Shown: positions 19,211-28,812 of the stretch, piece by piece
Position numbering within the stretch: the stretch's first letter is position 1
Layout: every line of letters begins with the position of its first letter
DNA from: Desulfovibrio sp.
Lineage (GTDB): Bacteria > Desulfobacterota > Desulfovibrionia > Desulfovibrionales > Desulfovibrionaceae
Assembly: GCF_019422935.1 (NCBI RefSeq)
Contig: NZ_JAHZCJ010000002.1
Location: 434,001-498,000 of the forward strand
Direction: 5' to 3'
Length of the DNA stretch: 64,000 bases
Program-made: the position numbers and the translations under genes
The notes under the pieces: generated by a model
Told to the model about the DNA's origin: nothing
Database searches by the model: none
The model's input: only the letters and a program-made list of their open reading frames with translations

Positions 19211-19226
19211 TGTGATTGCGGTCACA
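19211..19226. promoter_or_regulatory. CRP/FNR-family-like operator
   Basis: TGTGA-N6-TCACA, matching the CRP half-sites exactly. It lies about 220 bases upstream of ccmE. The regulator is unknown; Desulfovibrio encode several CRP/FNR paralogues such as HcpR. Confidence 0.5.
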
Positions 19227-19241
19227 CTTGCTGCAAGCTTT

Positions 19242-19257
19242 GTGTGCGGGCGCACAC
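19242..19257. promoter_or_regulatory. Second palindrome three helical turns from the CRP-like site
   Basis: GTGTGCG-GG-CGCACAC, perfect 7-bp arms. Its centre is 31 bases from that of the CRP-like palindrome, so both would face the same side of the helix. Confidence 0.4.
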
Positions 19258-19500
19258 GACTGCATCAACAGGCAAGCACGAGCGACATCCGCACAAGCGC
19301 ACGCATAAGCACACAGGCAAGGCAGAATGCGGCCTGCGTCTTATCATACTACTGCAATAAGATTTCTGCCGCAAGGGATAATACAATTATTCCACGCCGC
19401 CCAAGCCGCACCAGATGGCGCGAAAGCTGCTGTGCTCCGGGCTTGCAAACCGGGCAGACGGGCAAGGGCACGGAGGCGGGCGCAGCAAAGGGGCAGCAGA

Positions 19501-20538
19501 TCAGCCCTGCCGGCTCACGCTCAGTTCGCGCCGCCGCTGACGCGCCAGCGCGCGCAGATCATCCACATTATCGCTTTCGTCCACAATCTCGCTGCCGAGG
19601 ATTTCTTCCAGCACGTCTTCCAGCGACACCACGCCCGCAAGCCCGCCGTATTCATCCAGCACGATAAAGAGATGCACGCGGGCCTTGAGCAGATCGTGCA
19701 GCAGCACGTCAAGCGTCTGGTTCTCAAGGATAAAGTGCGCCGGGCGCATGATCTTGCCGAGGGTCACATCCTTGCGGCCCTCGTTTATGCAGCGGCCCAG
19801 GGTGCGGCGCTCCACCACGCCCACGATGTCTTCGTTATTGTCGCCGTACACGGGTATGCGGCTGAAATGCCAGGTGCGCTGGTCTGTGTAGGCCTGCTCC
19901 ACGGTGAGGTCGTCCGGCAGCTCAAAAACCACCGTGCGGGGGGTCATGATCTCGCGCACGCGCTTTTGGTCCAGCGTCAGCACGTTGCGGATAAAGGCTT
20001 CTTCATAAGGTTTGATGCGCCCCGCCTGACGCGAAAGGCTCGTTACGGCGCGGATGTCGTCCTCGGAAATGACCGGGCCAGCGGAAGGCGGGGAAACAAG
20101 GCGGGTTATCATGCTCGTAACCCACAGCAGGGGCGACATGAGCTTGACCATGATGGCAAGCGGGCGGGCGAGCATTACGCCGAGCGGCTCCGCCTTGGTC
20201 ACGCCCAGATTCTTGGGCAGGATTTCGCCCATTGTCAGAATCAGCACCGTAAAGCCCACGGCAAAAATCGACATGTATTCCGGCCCATACACGGCCAGAA
20301 AGGCCGCGCCCGCCACCGTGGCCCCGGCGGTGTTGGCAATGGTGTTGAGCGTGAGGATGGCGGCAATGGGTTTGTCCACCTGGGTGCGCAGGGCGTACAG
20401 CAGCTCGCCGGACTTGCTGCCGGACTTGCGCAGCCGCTCGATGGTTGACCACGAAAGGGAATACAGCACCGTCTCAAGCAACGAACAGGTAAAGGAAACG
20501 GCAACAGCAATGACAACGGCCAGAACAAGGGTGAGCAT
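19501..20538 (-). CDS. CNNM/CBS-domain membrane protein (hemolysin-C-related family)
   Basis: 345 residues. Residues about 1-150 are a CNNM (DUF21) membrane domain with the MGEILPKNLGVTKAE stretch. A pair of CBS domains follows (REIMTPRT... and VHLFIVLDEYGGLAGVVSLEDVLEEILG). The C-terminal CorC_HlyC domain found in many relatives is missing; the protein ends soon after the CBS pair. Relatives are linked to divalent cation (Mg/Co) homeostasis. No neighbour suggests a partner. Confidence 0.88.
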   Translation of the reverse strand: MLTLVLAVVIAVAVSFTCSLLETVLYSLSWSTIERLRKSGSKSGELLYALRTQVDKPIAAILTLNTIANTAGATVAGAAFLAVYGPEYMSIFAVGFTVLILTMGEILPKNLGVTKAEPLGVMLARPLAIMVKLMSPLLWVTSMITRLVSPPSAGPVISEDDIRAVTSLSRQAGRIKPYEEAFIRNVLTLDQKRVREIMTPRTVVFELPDDLTVEQAYTDQRTWHFSRIPVYGDNNEDIVGVVERRTLGRCINEGRKDVTLGKIMRPAHFILENQTLDVLLHDLLKARVHLFIVLDEYGGLAGVVSLEDVLEEILGSEIVDESDNVDDLRALARQRRRELSVSRQG

Positions 20539-20889
20539 GGCGAAACATCCGAAAGATTTGATGCGGCGGGTCGCCCTGCAAAACGCAAGGCGGCGCTGAC
20601 AGCCGAAGTTTAGCCCCGCGCGGCCCTGTTTGCAATCGCCGGGGCGCTGAGCGAGGGGGGATGTGGATGCTGACCAGCAAGCCCCGGCGTAATCTCAGCA
20701 AATGGAATGGAAAAAAGGAACGACAGTTACTGCGGCAACTGGCAAATGAGATTATGCTGACTGAAAAATGCGACTCAAAACAAAAATATTTTTGAGAAGT
20801 AAAAGGCAATATCACTGCGCAAACAAAGGGTTTCAGGCCCTGACAATCATTTTTAAATTACGCTCTTTCAAAAAAATTTATAAATTTCC
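20539..20889. other. Gene-free stretch between CNNM gene and tRNA promoter
   Basis: About 350 bases. It is moderately GC-rich up to 20680 and then turns AT-rich. I see no ORF, hairpin or repeat worth naming. Confidence 0.5.
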
Positions 20890-20918
20890 TTGACAGTCAG
20901 AGGCCAAGCGCTTAGATA
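20890..20918 (+). promoter_or_regulatory. Probable sigma-70 promoter of tRNA-fMet
   Basis: Consensus -35 TTGACA at 20890-20895, a 17-base spacer, and a weak -10 (TAGATA) at 20913-20918. The tRNA starts 33 bases later. Confidence 0.6.
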
Positions 20919-20950
20919 TCTGTTCTCGCAGCGAGAAACGCTGCACGTGT

Positions 20951-21027
<77 letters not shown>

Positions 21028-21035
21028 GATAATAC

Positions 21036-21070
21036 AAGCCCTTACGGAGACGAGCCGTAAGGGCTTTTTT
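21036..21070 (+). terminator. Terminator of tRNA-fMet
   Basis: Arms AAGCCCTTACGG (21036-21047) and CCGTAAGGGCTT (21055-21066), then a T run. Confidence 0.92.
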
Positions 21071-21105
21071 ATTTGTCATCACACGAATCTCCATCCAGGA
21101 ACGAC

Positions 21106-22104
21106 TCAGTCTGGAATGTTAATCAGCCTTACCTCATGGCCGTTCCAGTTATGTGTTGCAAATTTTACCTCATAATTTTTTCCGCGCTGGTTGCAAACAT
21201 ATTCAGCTTTGTGTTTGGAATCAAAAAATTCAGTACATTCCGTAGTATATTTACTAATTATTGCCCAGCCTAATTTCCACCCTGGCCTCTCTGGATCATC
21301 TTTAAATGTCTCCCCACTATCAACCTTCAATACCTTTCTATCCCACCATTTTCTTGTAAGTCGCGGGCGACTCACCCCTGGATCAACTGCCTCGATATCA
21401 AACGGATAGCTACTTAGCTTTTCTTGGAGGTTCAAAAATGAACTATAGCCAGTCATATGACGCTTTGAGAAATCCATTTGATAGTTAATCTCAAGTCCAA
21501 GTAGACGCATACGCATCAAAGAATGAAAAAATCCATTCAAATTATTCGATAAATATAATTCATAGTCATTAAAGTTATAGCCAATGTAATTCCAGCCAAA
21601 CATCCAATATTGAAATTCTTTATTCTGGTTTTCACAAGTCTTTACAAGTATATATTTCACTACATCTATTACCTCATTAGTATCAATAACTTCAATATAG
21701 TCATTTATCAATTGATCCTTGCGCGTTGGATGTGTAACTTCATTCCTTATTTCTTTATAATATATAAATTTTTTATAAATATCATCTCTATATATGCTCC
21801 CAATTGGAGAACTTTCCAACCATTTTTTTCTTCTCTTACCACCACAAACAGTTTCTAGTATCTCATTATCTGACGCTCCATTCTCTTTCATACTATCACG
21901 AATTTCTTGATTCAAAAACGATTCTACAGCTGTAATTCCGAAATAAAGACACGATTTTGATAATTTATTTTTCTCAAATTGTGTATCTGAAATATAATAC
22001 ATTGTTCCATCTTGAATCATGGCAGAAAAGCTTGTCCATGTTGGATTCACATTCCATCGCCAAGTTTCAATTGAATGATTGTTAAGTTCCGTTTGGTTTT
22101 GCAT
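21106..22104 (-). CDS. AT-rich orphan protein with HEPN-like RxxxxH motif
   Basis: 332 residues, not recognised as a named family. The first 130 residues are helical and contain LYFGITAVESFLNQEI, then IRNEVTHPT with R120 and H125. A helical hairpin with Rx4-6H is the catalytic signature of HEPN ribonucleases, which are common in abortive-infection and toxin systems. The C-terminal half is Trp/Tyr-rich and of unknown fold. A good AGGAG site sets the start. Base composition is far more AT-rich than both flanks, codon use is unlike the neighbours, and the gene sits directly behind tRNA-fMet, all signs of transfer. No antitoxin-sized partner gene is adjacent. Confidence 0.75.
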   Translation of the reverse strand: MQNQTELNNHSIETWRWNVNPTWTSFSAMIQDGTMYYISDTQFEKNKLSKSCLYFGITAVESFLNQEIRDSMKENGASDNEILETVCGGKRRKKWLESSPIGSIYRDDIYKKFIYYKEIRNEVTHPTRKDQLINDYIEVIDTNEVIDVVKYILVKTCENQNKEFQYWMFGWNYIGYNFNDYELYLSNNLNGFFHSLMRMRLLGLEINYQMDFSKRHMTGYSSFLNLQEKLSSYPFDIEAVDPGVSRPRLTRKWWDRKVLKVDSGETFKDDPERPGWKLGWAIISKYTTECTEFFDSKHKAEYVCNQRGKNYEVKFATHNWNGHEVRLINIPD

Positions 22105-22307
22105 GGCTACTCCTAGACCGCACCGAGGTTATTTCCTATACAATTTGTCAGGATACTCCACTATTATCCAAACCAGTAATACCCTACAGACCAATTGCAA
22201 AATGAAGACAAGCGACGCGCTTGCCATACAGAAAACCGCTCATCTCGCAAATTTGATTAACCTTTTTGTATTTAACTCGGGTCAGCCCCAATATCTTCCC
22301 CTACCCA

Positions 22308-22934
22308 TCACCTCAGCCCCACAAGCAGGGTCTTGCCGTCTGGCGCGAGCTTAAACACACCAAACTTAGCGCCTGTATACTGATGGGCTGTCCCTTCCTG
22401 AAAAAAGAAGGCCGTGGCGGCGGTGAGAACTTCGTAGCCGCGCAGCCTGTAGGCCAGCAGAAATTCATCGGCTTGCAGGGGGCTTCCATCATCCAGCCGC
22501 ACAAATGATGCCGTGTGCGGCACTGGATCTTTGGTAATGCGCAGCACGGCAAAGCCTTCCGCGTTCCTGCTTTCATCATGTGTATTGCGGCTGTTTGCGC
22601 TCGCCGTGGGGGAACTGGCACTGCCATCCGTGCCTCCGCCGTTTATCGCCCTGTCCGAAGCTCCGGCCTCTGATGCCCCGTTTTCCGCATTCATTTGAGC
22701 AGCCTTTTGGCCCGCGCTCTGTGCGGCCCGCCGCGCAAGGGCCTTGCGAATATCGTTGTTCACCACATAACGCAGGGCCATGTAGTCGCCCATGAGCGGC
22801 GCGCGCGGGTCAACCGGGGCAAGGGCCAGCAGGATTGTTTTGCCCTCCGCCAGCACGGTTTCCATGCGGTATACGGAAAGGCCATAGCCGCCCAAAAACA
22901 AAACCAGCACCGCAAGAATATAGAGCTTACGCAT
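22308..22934 (-). CDS. GDYXXLXY-domain protein
   Basis: 208 residues: N-terminal membrane anchor (about 4-22), then the family motif GDYMALRY near residue 49, then a Ser/Ala/Gly-rich linker (about 75-115) and a beta-rich C-terminal half. Function of the family is unknown. It typically accompanies large DUF2157/DUF4401 membrane proteins, as it does here: its start overlaps the end of the upstream gene by 8 bases, so the two are translationally coupled and probably act as one complex in the inner membrane. Confidence 0.85.
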   Translation of the reverse strand: MRKLYILAVLVLFLGGYGLSVYRMETVLAEGKTILLALAPVDPRAPLMGDYMALRYVVNNDIRKALARRAAQSAGQKAAQMNAENGASEAGASDRAINGGGTDGSASSPTASANSRNTHDESRNAEGFAVLRITKDPVPHTASFVRLDDGSPLQADEFLLAYRLRGYEVLTAATAFFFQEGTAHQYTGAKFGVFKLAPDGKTLLVGLR

Positions 22935-25308
22935 GGTCTGCCTCCCGCGCCGCTGTTTTTGCCTGCCACAGCCGCAAAATCAGGGCCAGCGTCAGCAAGC
23001 CAAGGCCTGTTGCCATCAGATAGATGGACTTTTGCGAAAACGGCACAGCCAGACTGTAGTAATAAAAAACCATGTAGGCGAAGAGATACGCCAGCACAAA
23101 GCCCTGCATCACCGCGCTGCCCATCCGCCTTGCCAGCGTAAGCCCCAAAAGGGCAAGCCCCGCCCCCGGCAGATACCACGACACCGCAAACACAAGGGGC
23201 ATGCCCGCCATTGTGAGCAGCCGGGCGGGCCTGCCCGCGCCTTTGCCTAGCCAGAATGCCAGCGCGGCCACAGCCAGAGCCGGGGCAAGCCCCCAATATC
23301 CCGTAGCCAGACTGGGCAAACCCATATCGCTGGCGAGGCTGTACGCCGGGGCAAGGGTGAACATCTCAAAAATCAGCACAGAAGCATAAAAGCCGTAAAA
23401 CCACCCTTCCGCCACTTTGCAGCGCGCCGTGCCGCGCCACCTGTGTTCACGCAGGCAATAGCAGGCCAGCCCCGCGCAAACCAACGCCCACCACAGCGAA
23501 AGCAGCTCCACCGCGCCGCCTATTTCGGAGGCGGCAAAACCATTGCGCGCATACCCGTAAGAGAATGCAATTCCCAGCGCCACTGAGTTGCCGATCACGA
23601 CCGCCGCAAGCATTGCATAGCCACTATTGCCCATGAGGATACCGAGTGCCAAAAGCACCCCCGCCAGCGCAAAACAGGCCAAACCTTCGGGCCTGATGCT
23701 GGCGCACAGGGCAATGGCAAGCCCGACAGTTCCGGCAATCACCAAGACAAAGCCAAAGTATCGGGCAAACAACTGCTGCCTTGCCAGCAGCACCCGCCCC
23801 ATAAGCAGCACCGGCACAGATGCCGCAAAAACGGTCAGTTCCTCATTGGAGCTGATCCCCAGACTCTCAAAAAGCAAAAATCCAAAAAAGGCGATGAAGA
23901 AAACCGCCGCCACCCATCCGCCAAAGGCCAGCATGCCCCTGACATACCAAGGGGAGGGTTGCGCCCCCAGCCTGCCCAATGCGTCAGGCAAGGGCTGATT
24001 GAGCGGCACAAAATCGCCCGCCTGCAAGTGCGCCCACAGCGTTTGCCAGTGGTTCCCGGCAGCGGTACGGCCAAAGAGCGAAGGAAAAAAGGCCACGGTT
24101 TCGGCCTCCTGCCGGGGGGACGTCATCATGCTGCGTTGCAGGTGCAGGAGTATCTTTGCCAGCCCCGCAGTCACGCCCGTGACAAGCAAACCCCACAGCA
24201 AAAAGGTTGCCATGCTTCCGGCGCTGAAAAACAGCTCCGCTTCCGCCAGAGCGGAAAGCAGCACTGCCGCGCCCGCTGCCAGAAGGGTCGCAAGCATGAA
24301 AAGGTCGGGTTGCCGGGTGCGATACCACCACCACGAAAGAGCCGCCGTGACCAAGGCAAAACCTACAACAAAATTGGGCGAAAGCCAGAGCATCTGCCCA
24401 TCCCTGAAATACAGGTCAAAAATGGTGGCGATCAGAAAAAACGTGGTGCGGGAAACCATGTCAAAAAAGAGCAGTCTGGGCATCCAGCGCGAGCAGAGCC
24501 ACGCCTGCGCATGGGCCTTGTTTTTACTTTGGCTTTCATTCTGGCCTCTGCTCTGGCCTGGGGCATTATCTGGGCCATCATCCAGATTCTCTTGCAGTCT
24601 GGTTGCCGCCCTGCGGGCCATCCACTCCCAGCACGCAATGGCGCAGGCAATGGCAACAAGCCACTCCGGCACCATAAAAAACTGCCCCAAGGCATCAAGA
24701 GGCGATGAAAGGCTGCGCCCAAGCCAGAGCGCCGCAAAAATATTGGCCGAAATCCACGCGGCAAACCACAGCCCGGCCTGCCTGCCCGCCAGCGCAAGCA
24801 GCACCAGCAACGCCGTCCATACCCTGAACAGCTCCCACAGCTCGGCCCCTGTCTGGTAGGTCTGCCCAAACACCGCCAGCACCGGCCCCATGGCAATGCC
24901 GCAGGCCAGCAGCAAAACCTGCCCCAGCCGCGTATCCGGCCCCAGCAACACAGCCCCAAGGCCGCTCCCGGCCACTAGCGCACCCGTGAGCGCCATGCGC
25001 GCAAAGGGCGTCATGGCTCCCCAGTTCCAGGCAATGAAGCAGATCACGCCCGCCAGAAAAAACAGCGCCCCGCCCAGCAAAAACATCTGCCGCCAGTAGG
25101 CGAGCCAAGCCTTGCCGTCCGGCCTGAAGCCGCAAAACTCCACGGCCCGCTGCCATGCTACAGTGCTGATTACCCCGGCATCGCACAGGGTGTTGAGCGC
25201 AGTCTTGGTCAGCGGCGGCAACACTCCGCCACCGGGGGCGAGGTCTGGCGCAATATTTGGCGCATGACTGGGCGTTGCAGAAGGTTCAGAATTTTCAATT
25301 TCGGTCAT
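22927..25308 (-). CDS. DUF2157/DUF4401 polytopic membrane protein
   Basis: 793 residues with about 20 hydrophobic helices. An N-terminal cytoplasmic DUF2157-like region (LCDAGVISTVAWQRAVEFCG) precedes the first helices. The C-terminal third has the character of DUF4401. A charged insert (about residues 240-270, rich in Asn, Gln, Lys) interrupts the helices. An in-frame ATG lies 13 codons upstream, but AGGAAG is spaced for the ATG at 25308. Biochemical role unknown; the pairing with a GDYXXLXY protein is the recurrent context. Confidence 0.85.
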   Translation of the reverse strand: MTEIENSEPSATPSHAPNIAPDLAPGGGVLPPLTKTALNTLCDAGVISTVAWQRAVEFCGFRPDGKAWLAYWRQMFLLGGALFFLAGVICFIAWNWGAMTPFARMALTGALVAGSGLGAVLLGPDTRLGQVLLLACGIAMGPVLAVFGQTYQTGAELWELFRVWTALLVLLALAGRQAGLWFAAWISANIFAALWLGRSLSSPLDALGQFFMVPEWLVAIACAIACWEWMARRAATRLQENLDDGPDNAPGQSRGQNESQSKNKAHAQAWLCSRWMPRLLFFDMVSRTTFFLIATIFDLYFRDGQMLWLSPNFVVGFALVTAALSWWWYRTRQPDLFMLATLLAAGAAVLLSALAEAELFFSAGSMATFLLWGLLVTGVTAGLAKILLHLQRSMMTSPRQEAETVAFFPSLFGRTAAGNHWQTLWAHLQAGDFVPLNQPLPDALGRLGAQPSPWYVRGMLAFGGWVAAVFFIAFFGFLLFESLGISSNEELTVFAASVPVLLMGRVLLARQQLFARYFGFVLVIAGTVGLAIALCASIRPEGLACFALAGVLLALGILMGNSGYAMLAAVVIGNSVALGIAFSYGYARNGFAASEIGGAVELLSLWWALVCAGLACYCLREHRWRGTARCKVAEGWFYGFYASVLIFEMFTLAPAYSLASDMGLPSLATGYWGLAPALAVAALAFWLGKGAGRPARLLTMAGMPLVFAVSWYLPGAGLALLGLTLARRMGSAVMQGFVLAYLFAYMVFYYYSLAVPFSQKSIYLMATGLGLLTLALILRLWQAKTAAREADHA

Positions 25309-25544
25309 GGGCAGCTTCCTAACAGTGCGCAGGGGCATAAAAATCAATGGCGGTTATCAGCGTAACGCCAGCATAACAAAACACCTTCTGGCGGAGAACA
25401 TGAATATATCTCTGTAATTATATATAGATACACAGCTATACCGCCGCCTGCGCCCCCAAACGGCCGTCCTGGGGAGTTTTTTTGCACACTCTGCCCCATG
25501 CAGGGTAACTGGACGCGTATCAGGCATAACGGTATAGCTTGCCC

Positions 25545-26789
25545 ATGATACCCCGCGCTCGCTTTATCATGCTGAATCTGTACCACATCCTGATTGACGG
25601 CCTTTTCGATTCCGTTCCGGTTGTGCTGGCATTCATGGCACTGGCCCTTGGCAGTGGAGAAACGGATGTGGGCCTTGTGGTATCTCTGGGCGCGGCCCTG
25701 AGCACTGCTGTAGGCCTTGGCACGGGCCTGTTTTCGCGCCGGTTCGGCTTTTACGGCTCTGTGGCCTTGCTTATAGATCTGGCCGGGCTTGGCTATCTGG
25801 GCGCGGCTTTTGCGGGCAGCATGATCACCGCCGGGGCGTGCTTTGTGCTGGCAATGGCGGGCTTTGCCGCATTTCATAACATTTCTTTTTCCTACATCAC
25901 GGCCAATACTGAAAGGCAGAGCCTTGGCCGGGTCATGAGCGACTTTACCGCCATTGGCGATGTGGGGCGTATCCCGCTGGTGTCTTTTGCCGCCTTTGCT
26001 GCGGCCTACTCTGTGGGAACCATGCCGGGCTGGCGGGCAGTCTGCCTGGTCTATGGCGTGCTGGCCCTGTGCGCCGCCCTGTGGCTCTTTTACACTGCCG
26101 TAAAAAAATCCCCAGCGGCAGACGCCGGTACGCAACCGGGCAAATCCGCTTCCGATCCAGTGCCCGGCGCTGAGGCCAACCCTCCCGCGCGCCCGAGGCG
26201 CAATCCTTTTGCCGGGTTCAGCATACTGAAAAACCGGGATGTCTTTCTGGCCATGCTTGCCAGCATGCTCAATGCCTTCAGCAACGACAGAATTTTTACT
26301 TTTCTGCCCCTGCTGCTGGTGGCAAAAGGCATAGACACCAAAACCATCGGATCGTTCGCTCTTGGCTTCTCCCTCGGTTCCTTTGTGGGCAAGATGGCCT
26401 GCGGACGCCTGATAGATATTTTCGGCACCCGAAAAATATTTGTTATCGCAGGCATTATCCTTGCCCTGCTGCTTTGCGCTCTGCTCCAGTCAAGCAATCT
26501 CATACTGACGGTGATTATATCCCTGGCCATCGGCATTGTGACCAAGGGGACCGTGCCCGTCATACAGACCATCATTACGGAGCCGGTACGCGGCGCAACC
26601 GTCTACGACGCCATTTTTTCGCTCAATTCCTTCGGGCGCGGCATAATCAACATGCTGACGCCAGTGCTGTTTGGCGGCATTGCCTCCATGTGGAGCATGG
26701 AGGCCGTCTATCTGCTCATGGCAGCGGTCGCCGCGCTGGGCATAGTACCTGTTCTGCTTATGAGCCGAGGCCGCGCCGCCGCCGAGTGA
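25545..26789 (+). CDS. MFS-family transporter
   Basis: About 414 residues with 12 hydrophobic segments and a central charged loop near 195-225. Major-facilitator features include GRVMSDFTAIGDVGRIP in the first half and GRLIDIFGTRKIFVIAG between segments 8 and 9. Substrate unknown. The start is uncertain: a TTG two codons upstream and an ATG eight codons downstream are alternatives, and no good ribosome site is visible. It is divergent from the DUF2157 gene across about 235 AT-rich bases. Confidence 0.85.
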   Translation: MIPRARFIMLNLYHILIDGLFDSVPVVLAFMALALGSGETDVGLVVSLGAALSTAVGLGTGLFSRRFGFYGSVALLIDLAGLGYLGAAFAGSMITAGACFVLAMAGFAAFHNISFSYITANTERQSLGRVMSDFTAIGDVGRIPLVSFAAFAAAYSVGTMPGWRAVCLVYGVLALCAALWLFYTAVKKSPAADAGTQPGKSASDPVPGAEANPPARPRRNPFAGFSILKNRDVFLAMLASMLNAFSNDRIFTFLPLLLVAKGIDTKTIGSFALGFSLGSFVGKMACGRLIDIFGTRKIFVIAGIILALLLCALLQSSNLILTVIISLAIGIVTKGTVPVIQTIITEPVRGATVYDAIFSLNSFGRGIINMLTPVLFGGIASMWSMEAVYLLMAAVAALGIVPVLLMSRGRAAAE

Positions 26790-26823
26790 GCAGCACCACC
26801 GTCTGCACGCCCCGATAAAAGCG

Positions 26824-26857
26824 AAAGCGCCCATGAAATCATGGGCGCTTTATTTTT
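26824..26857. terminator. Terminator between MFS gene and porin gene
   Basis: Arms AAAGCGCCCATGA (26824-26836) and TCATGGGCGCTTT (26839-26851), then TATTTTT. It lies between convergent genes and probably works for both. Confidence 0.85.
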
Positions 26858-26887
26858 GCGGTGCGTCAGGTGCTGACCGCAATCGGC

Positions 26888-28402
26888 CTAGAACTGATAC
26901 ACAAAGGTTACTGCTGTATTCCAGGCATCGGCGCTGCGGTCGCTCTTGCCGTTCATCTTGCTGTTGCCCCACACAGAGGCGCTCTTGTCGAGGAAGAGCG
27001 CGTCATAGTTGGTTTCCACATAGATGGTGAAGTTGTCGTACATCTTGTACTTGGTGCTCAGGCCAAATTCCACAAGGCTGTCGTTGCGGGTCAGGTACAG
27101 ACCCTCGCGCCCGGGAACAGTGCCGTCGTTGGGGGCCATCCAGCTTCCATTGGCGTTTTTGATCTTTTTCAGGATCGCCGGATCGTTGGTGCCGCCCATG
27201 TAGTTGATGCGGAAGGTATGGCTGAGGTTGTCGATAAAGCTCATATCCTTGAGCCGCGCGCCAATGCCCCAGGTGCCTGTCATGGATTTGCCCACGATGC
27301 TGTCGCGGCCCACAATGGGGTCGCCATGGAAGGCGAATTCCGAAAAATCATTGGGGTTGTTGGGGTGGATGTTGGGCATGCGCTCGGAGCCGTTGCCCAG
27401 GTTGTCGTCATCGCCCGAAGTATACCAGCCGTAGAGACCAGGGGTGCTCCAGTCCAGCTTGTATTCGAGCAGCAGGAAGGCCAGCCAGCCAGCGCGGTTC
27501 ATGGCGGCATCGTCATACTGCACGGAGCCGTAAACAACATCCCACGACACGCGGAAAGGATCAAACAACGTCACCTGACCGGGCAGGCCCATCCACATGG
27601 CATTGCCGTATTCACTGAGCTTGCTCTTGTGGAAGCCGCCGTACAGGGGCAGCAGACCGGCCTTGGGGCCACCGGCAGAGGCTACGCTGGTGTAGCTGGT
27701 GATCTGGGAATTTTTGACGTTGTTGTAGTTGATGGCCGGGCCAATGCCCATATACATGCCCCAAGGCGTGAGGTTTACGCCGTCAAACGTCAGGGGCAGG
27801 GTCAGGCCCACGGCATCCATGTTGTCCATGTAGCCGGGGCTGCGGTTGGTTGCATCAGTGGTATTGTCGTTGAAGAGGCGCGCCCAGAAGGCGGTCACGC
27901 CCACGTTTTCATTAAAGGCGTAGGAGGCGGTGATGCCCGCCGCGTCATCGGCCAGCACCTGGCTGTTGTTGATGTAGTCGGGCAGCTGCATGGGCTGAAT
28001 ACCCATGCGCACCTTGAGGGCAGTCTGCGGCACTGTCCAGTCGAGAAAAGCGTTCTTGACCTTGACCCAGTTGCCGTCCGCGCCCAGCGAGCCGCCGCTG
28101 TTGCTGGCGCCCCAGTATTGCATCATGCCGCGATTGTAGCCGCCAAGCTCAAAATGCACCGTGCCGGAAAGATTTTCAGAAGCCTTGGCGTCCAGTTGCA
28201 GGCGAACCTGCTGGGCGGCTTCAAATTCGTCTTCACCTGTGCTGTAGCCCGTTTTGTTCCCGCCCTCGGTAAAATTGCCGTGCTGGCCGTAGCTGAAATT
28301 ATAAGCCCAGCGGCCCTTGGCCGAAAAATCAATGGCGCTTGCTCCCCCGGGCACTGCGCACAACATCCCGGCCACTAAAAGTAACACTGCAATTTTTTTC
28401 AT
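26888..28402 (-). CDS. Outer-membrane porin (Desulfovibrio major porin type)
   Basis: 504 residues. A 23- to 24-residue signal peptide (MKKIAVLLLVAGMLCAVPGG, cut after ASA) is followed by a long series of amphipathic beta strands rich in Asn, Gly, Trp and Tyr. The last residues FVYQF end in Phe as outer-membrane barrels do. Repeated blocks such as LRLQLDAKASENLSGTVHF and VKNAFLDWTVPQTALKVRMG are typical of the DUF-type porins abundant in Desulfovibrio outer membranes. Substrate selectivity cannot be read. The reading frame extends further upstream, but the signal peptide defines the start. Confidence 0.9.
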   Translation of the reverse strand: MKKIAVLLLVAGMLCAVPGGASAIDFSAKGRWAYNFSYGQHGNFTEGGNKTGYSTGEDEFEAAQQVRLQLDAKASENLSGTVHFELGGYNRGMMQYWGASNSGGSLGADGNWVKVKNAFLDWTVPQTALKVRMGIQPMQLPDYINNSQVLADDAAGITASYAFNENVGVTAFWARLFNDNTTDATNRSPGYMDNMDAVGLTLPLTFDGVNLTPWGMYMGIGPAINYNNVKNSQITSYTSVASAGGPKAGLLPLYGGFHKSKLSEYGNAMWMGLPGQVTLFDPFRVSWDVVYGSVQYDDAAMNRAGWLAFLLLEYKLDWSTPGLYGWYTSGDDDNLGNGSERMPNIHPNNPNDFSEFAFHGDPIVGRDSIVGKSMTGTWGIGARLKDMSFIDNLSHTFRINYMGGTNDPAILKKIKNANGSWMAPNDGTVPGREGLYLTRNDSLVEFGLSTKYKMYDNFTIYVETNYDALFLDKSASVWGNSKMNGKSDRSADAWNTAVTFVYQF

Positions 28403-28812
28403 CCCCGGCTCCCTCTTCGTTTCCTGGTTCAGTAACTCAATGACCAAATCAACAGCATTCCAAAATCCGCACACATAGGGGGGTCGCCATTCCTAACTCC
28501 GCAGGTGATATTTTTCCACACTATTTTTTACTTGGCCGTGGAACGTATAGGCCTGGCGTGCTAGAGCCGTGCGGTTTCTGTGGATATTTTGCAAAATGTT
28601 GTCATCTGCGGCAGCACCGCCAAATCTGGTGGAAACACCCACTTTCTGCGCGCTTACCGCCATTTGCGGCACCACAACTCACCTGATATGATAGTATGGC
28701 GGGCAAGCCTACGCCTGCCGCAACTGTGCCGCACACTCACAGGCGGAGCCCTCCACGGGCCGCCGCCACAATCCGGTCTGCCCGCCAGCATGACCGCCCT
28801 CATCGGTTTGCC
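28403..28812. other. Divergent promoter region of porin and sensor kinase
   Basis: About 410 bases with no gene. A perfect 12-bp palindrome ATTTTGCAAAAT lies at 28586-28597 and could be a regulator site. No clear promoter hexamers seen. Confidence 0.5.

Larger units (their letters stand above)
18989..19500. other. Gene-free leader region of the ccm operon
   Basis: About 510 bases without a convincing gene. It contains two perfect palindromes (listed separately) and an AT-rich stretch near 19138-19195 that is the likely place for the ccmE promoter. I see no clear -35/-10 pair. Confidence 0.6.

Noticed and set aside
26861..28378. 505-codon open frame opposite the porin gene
   Set aside because: The minus strand has signal peptide, beta-barrel pattern and terminal Phe; the plus frame is a shadow.
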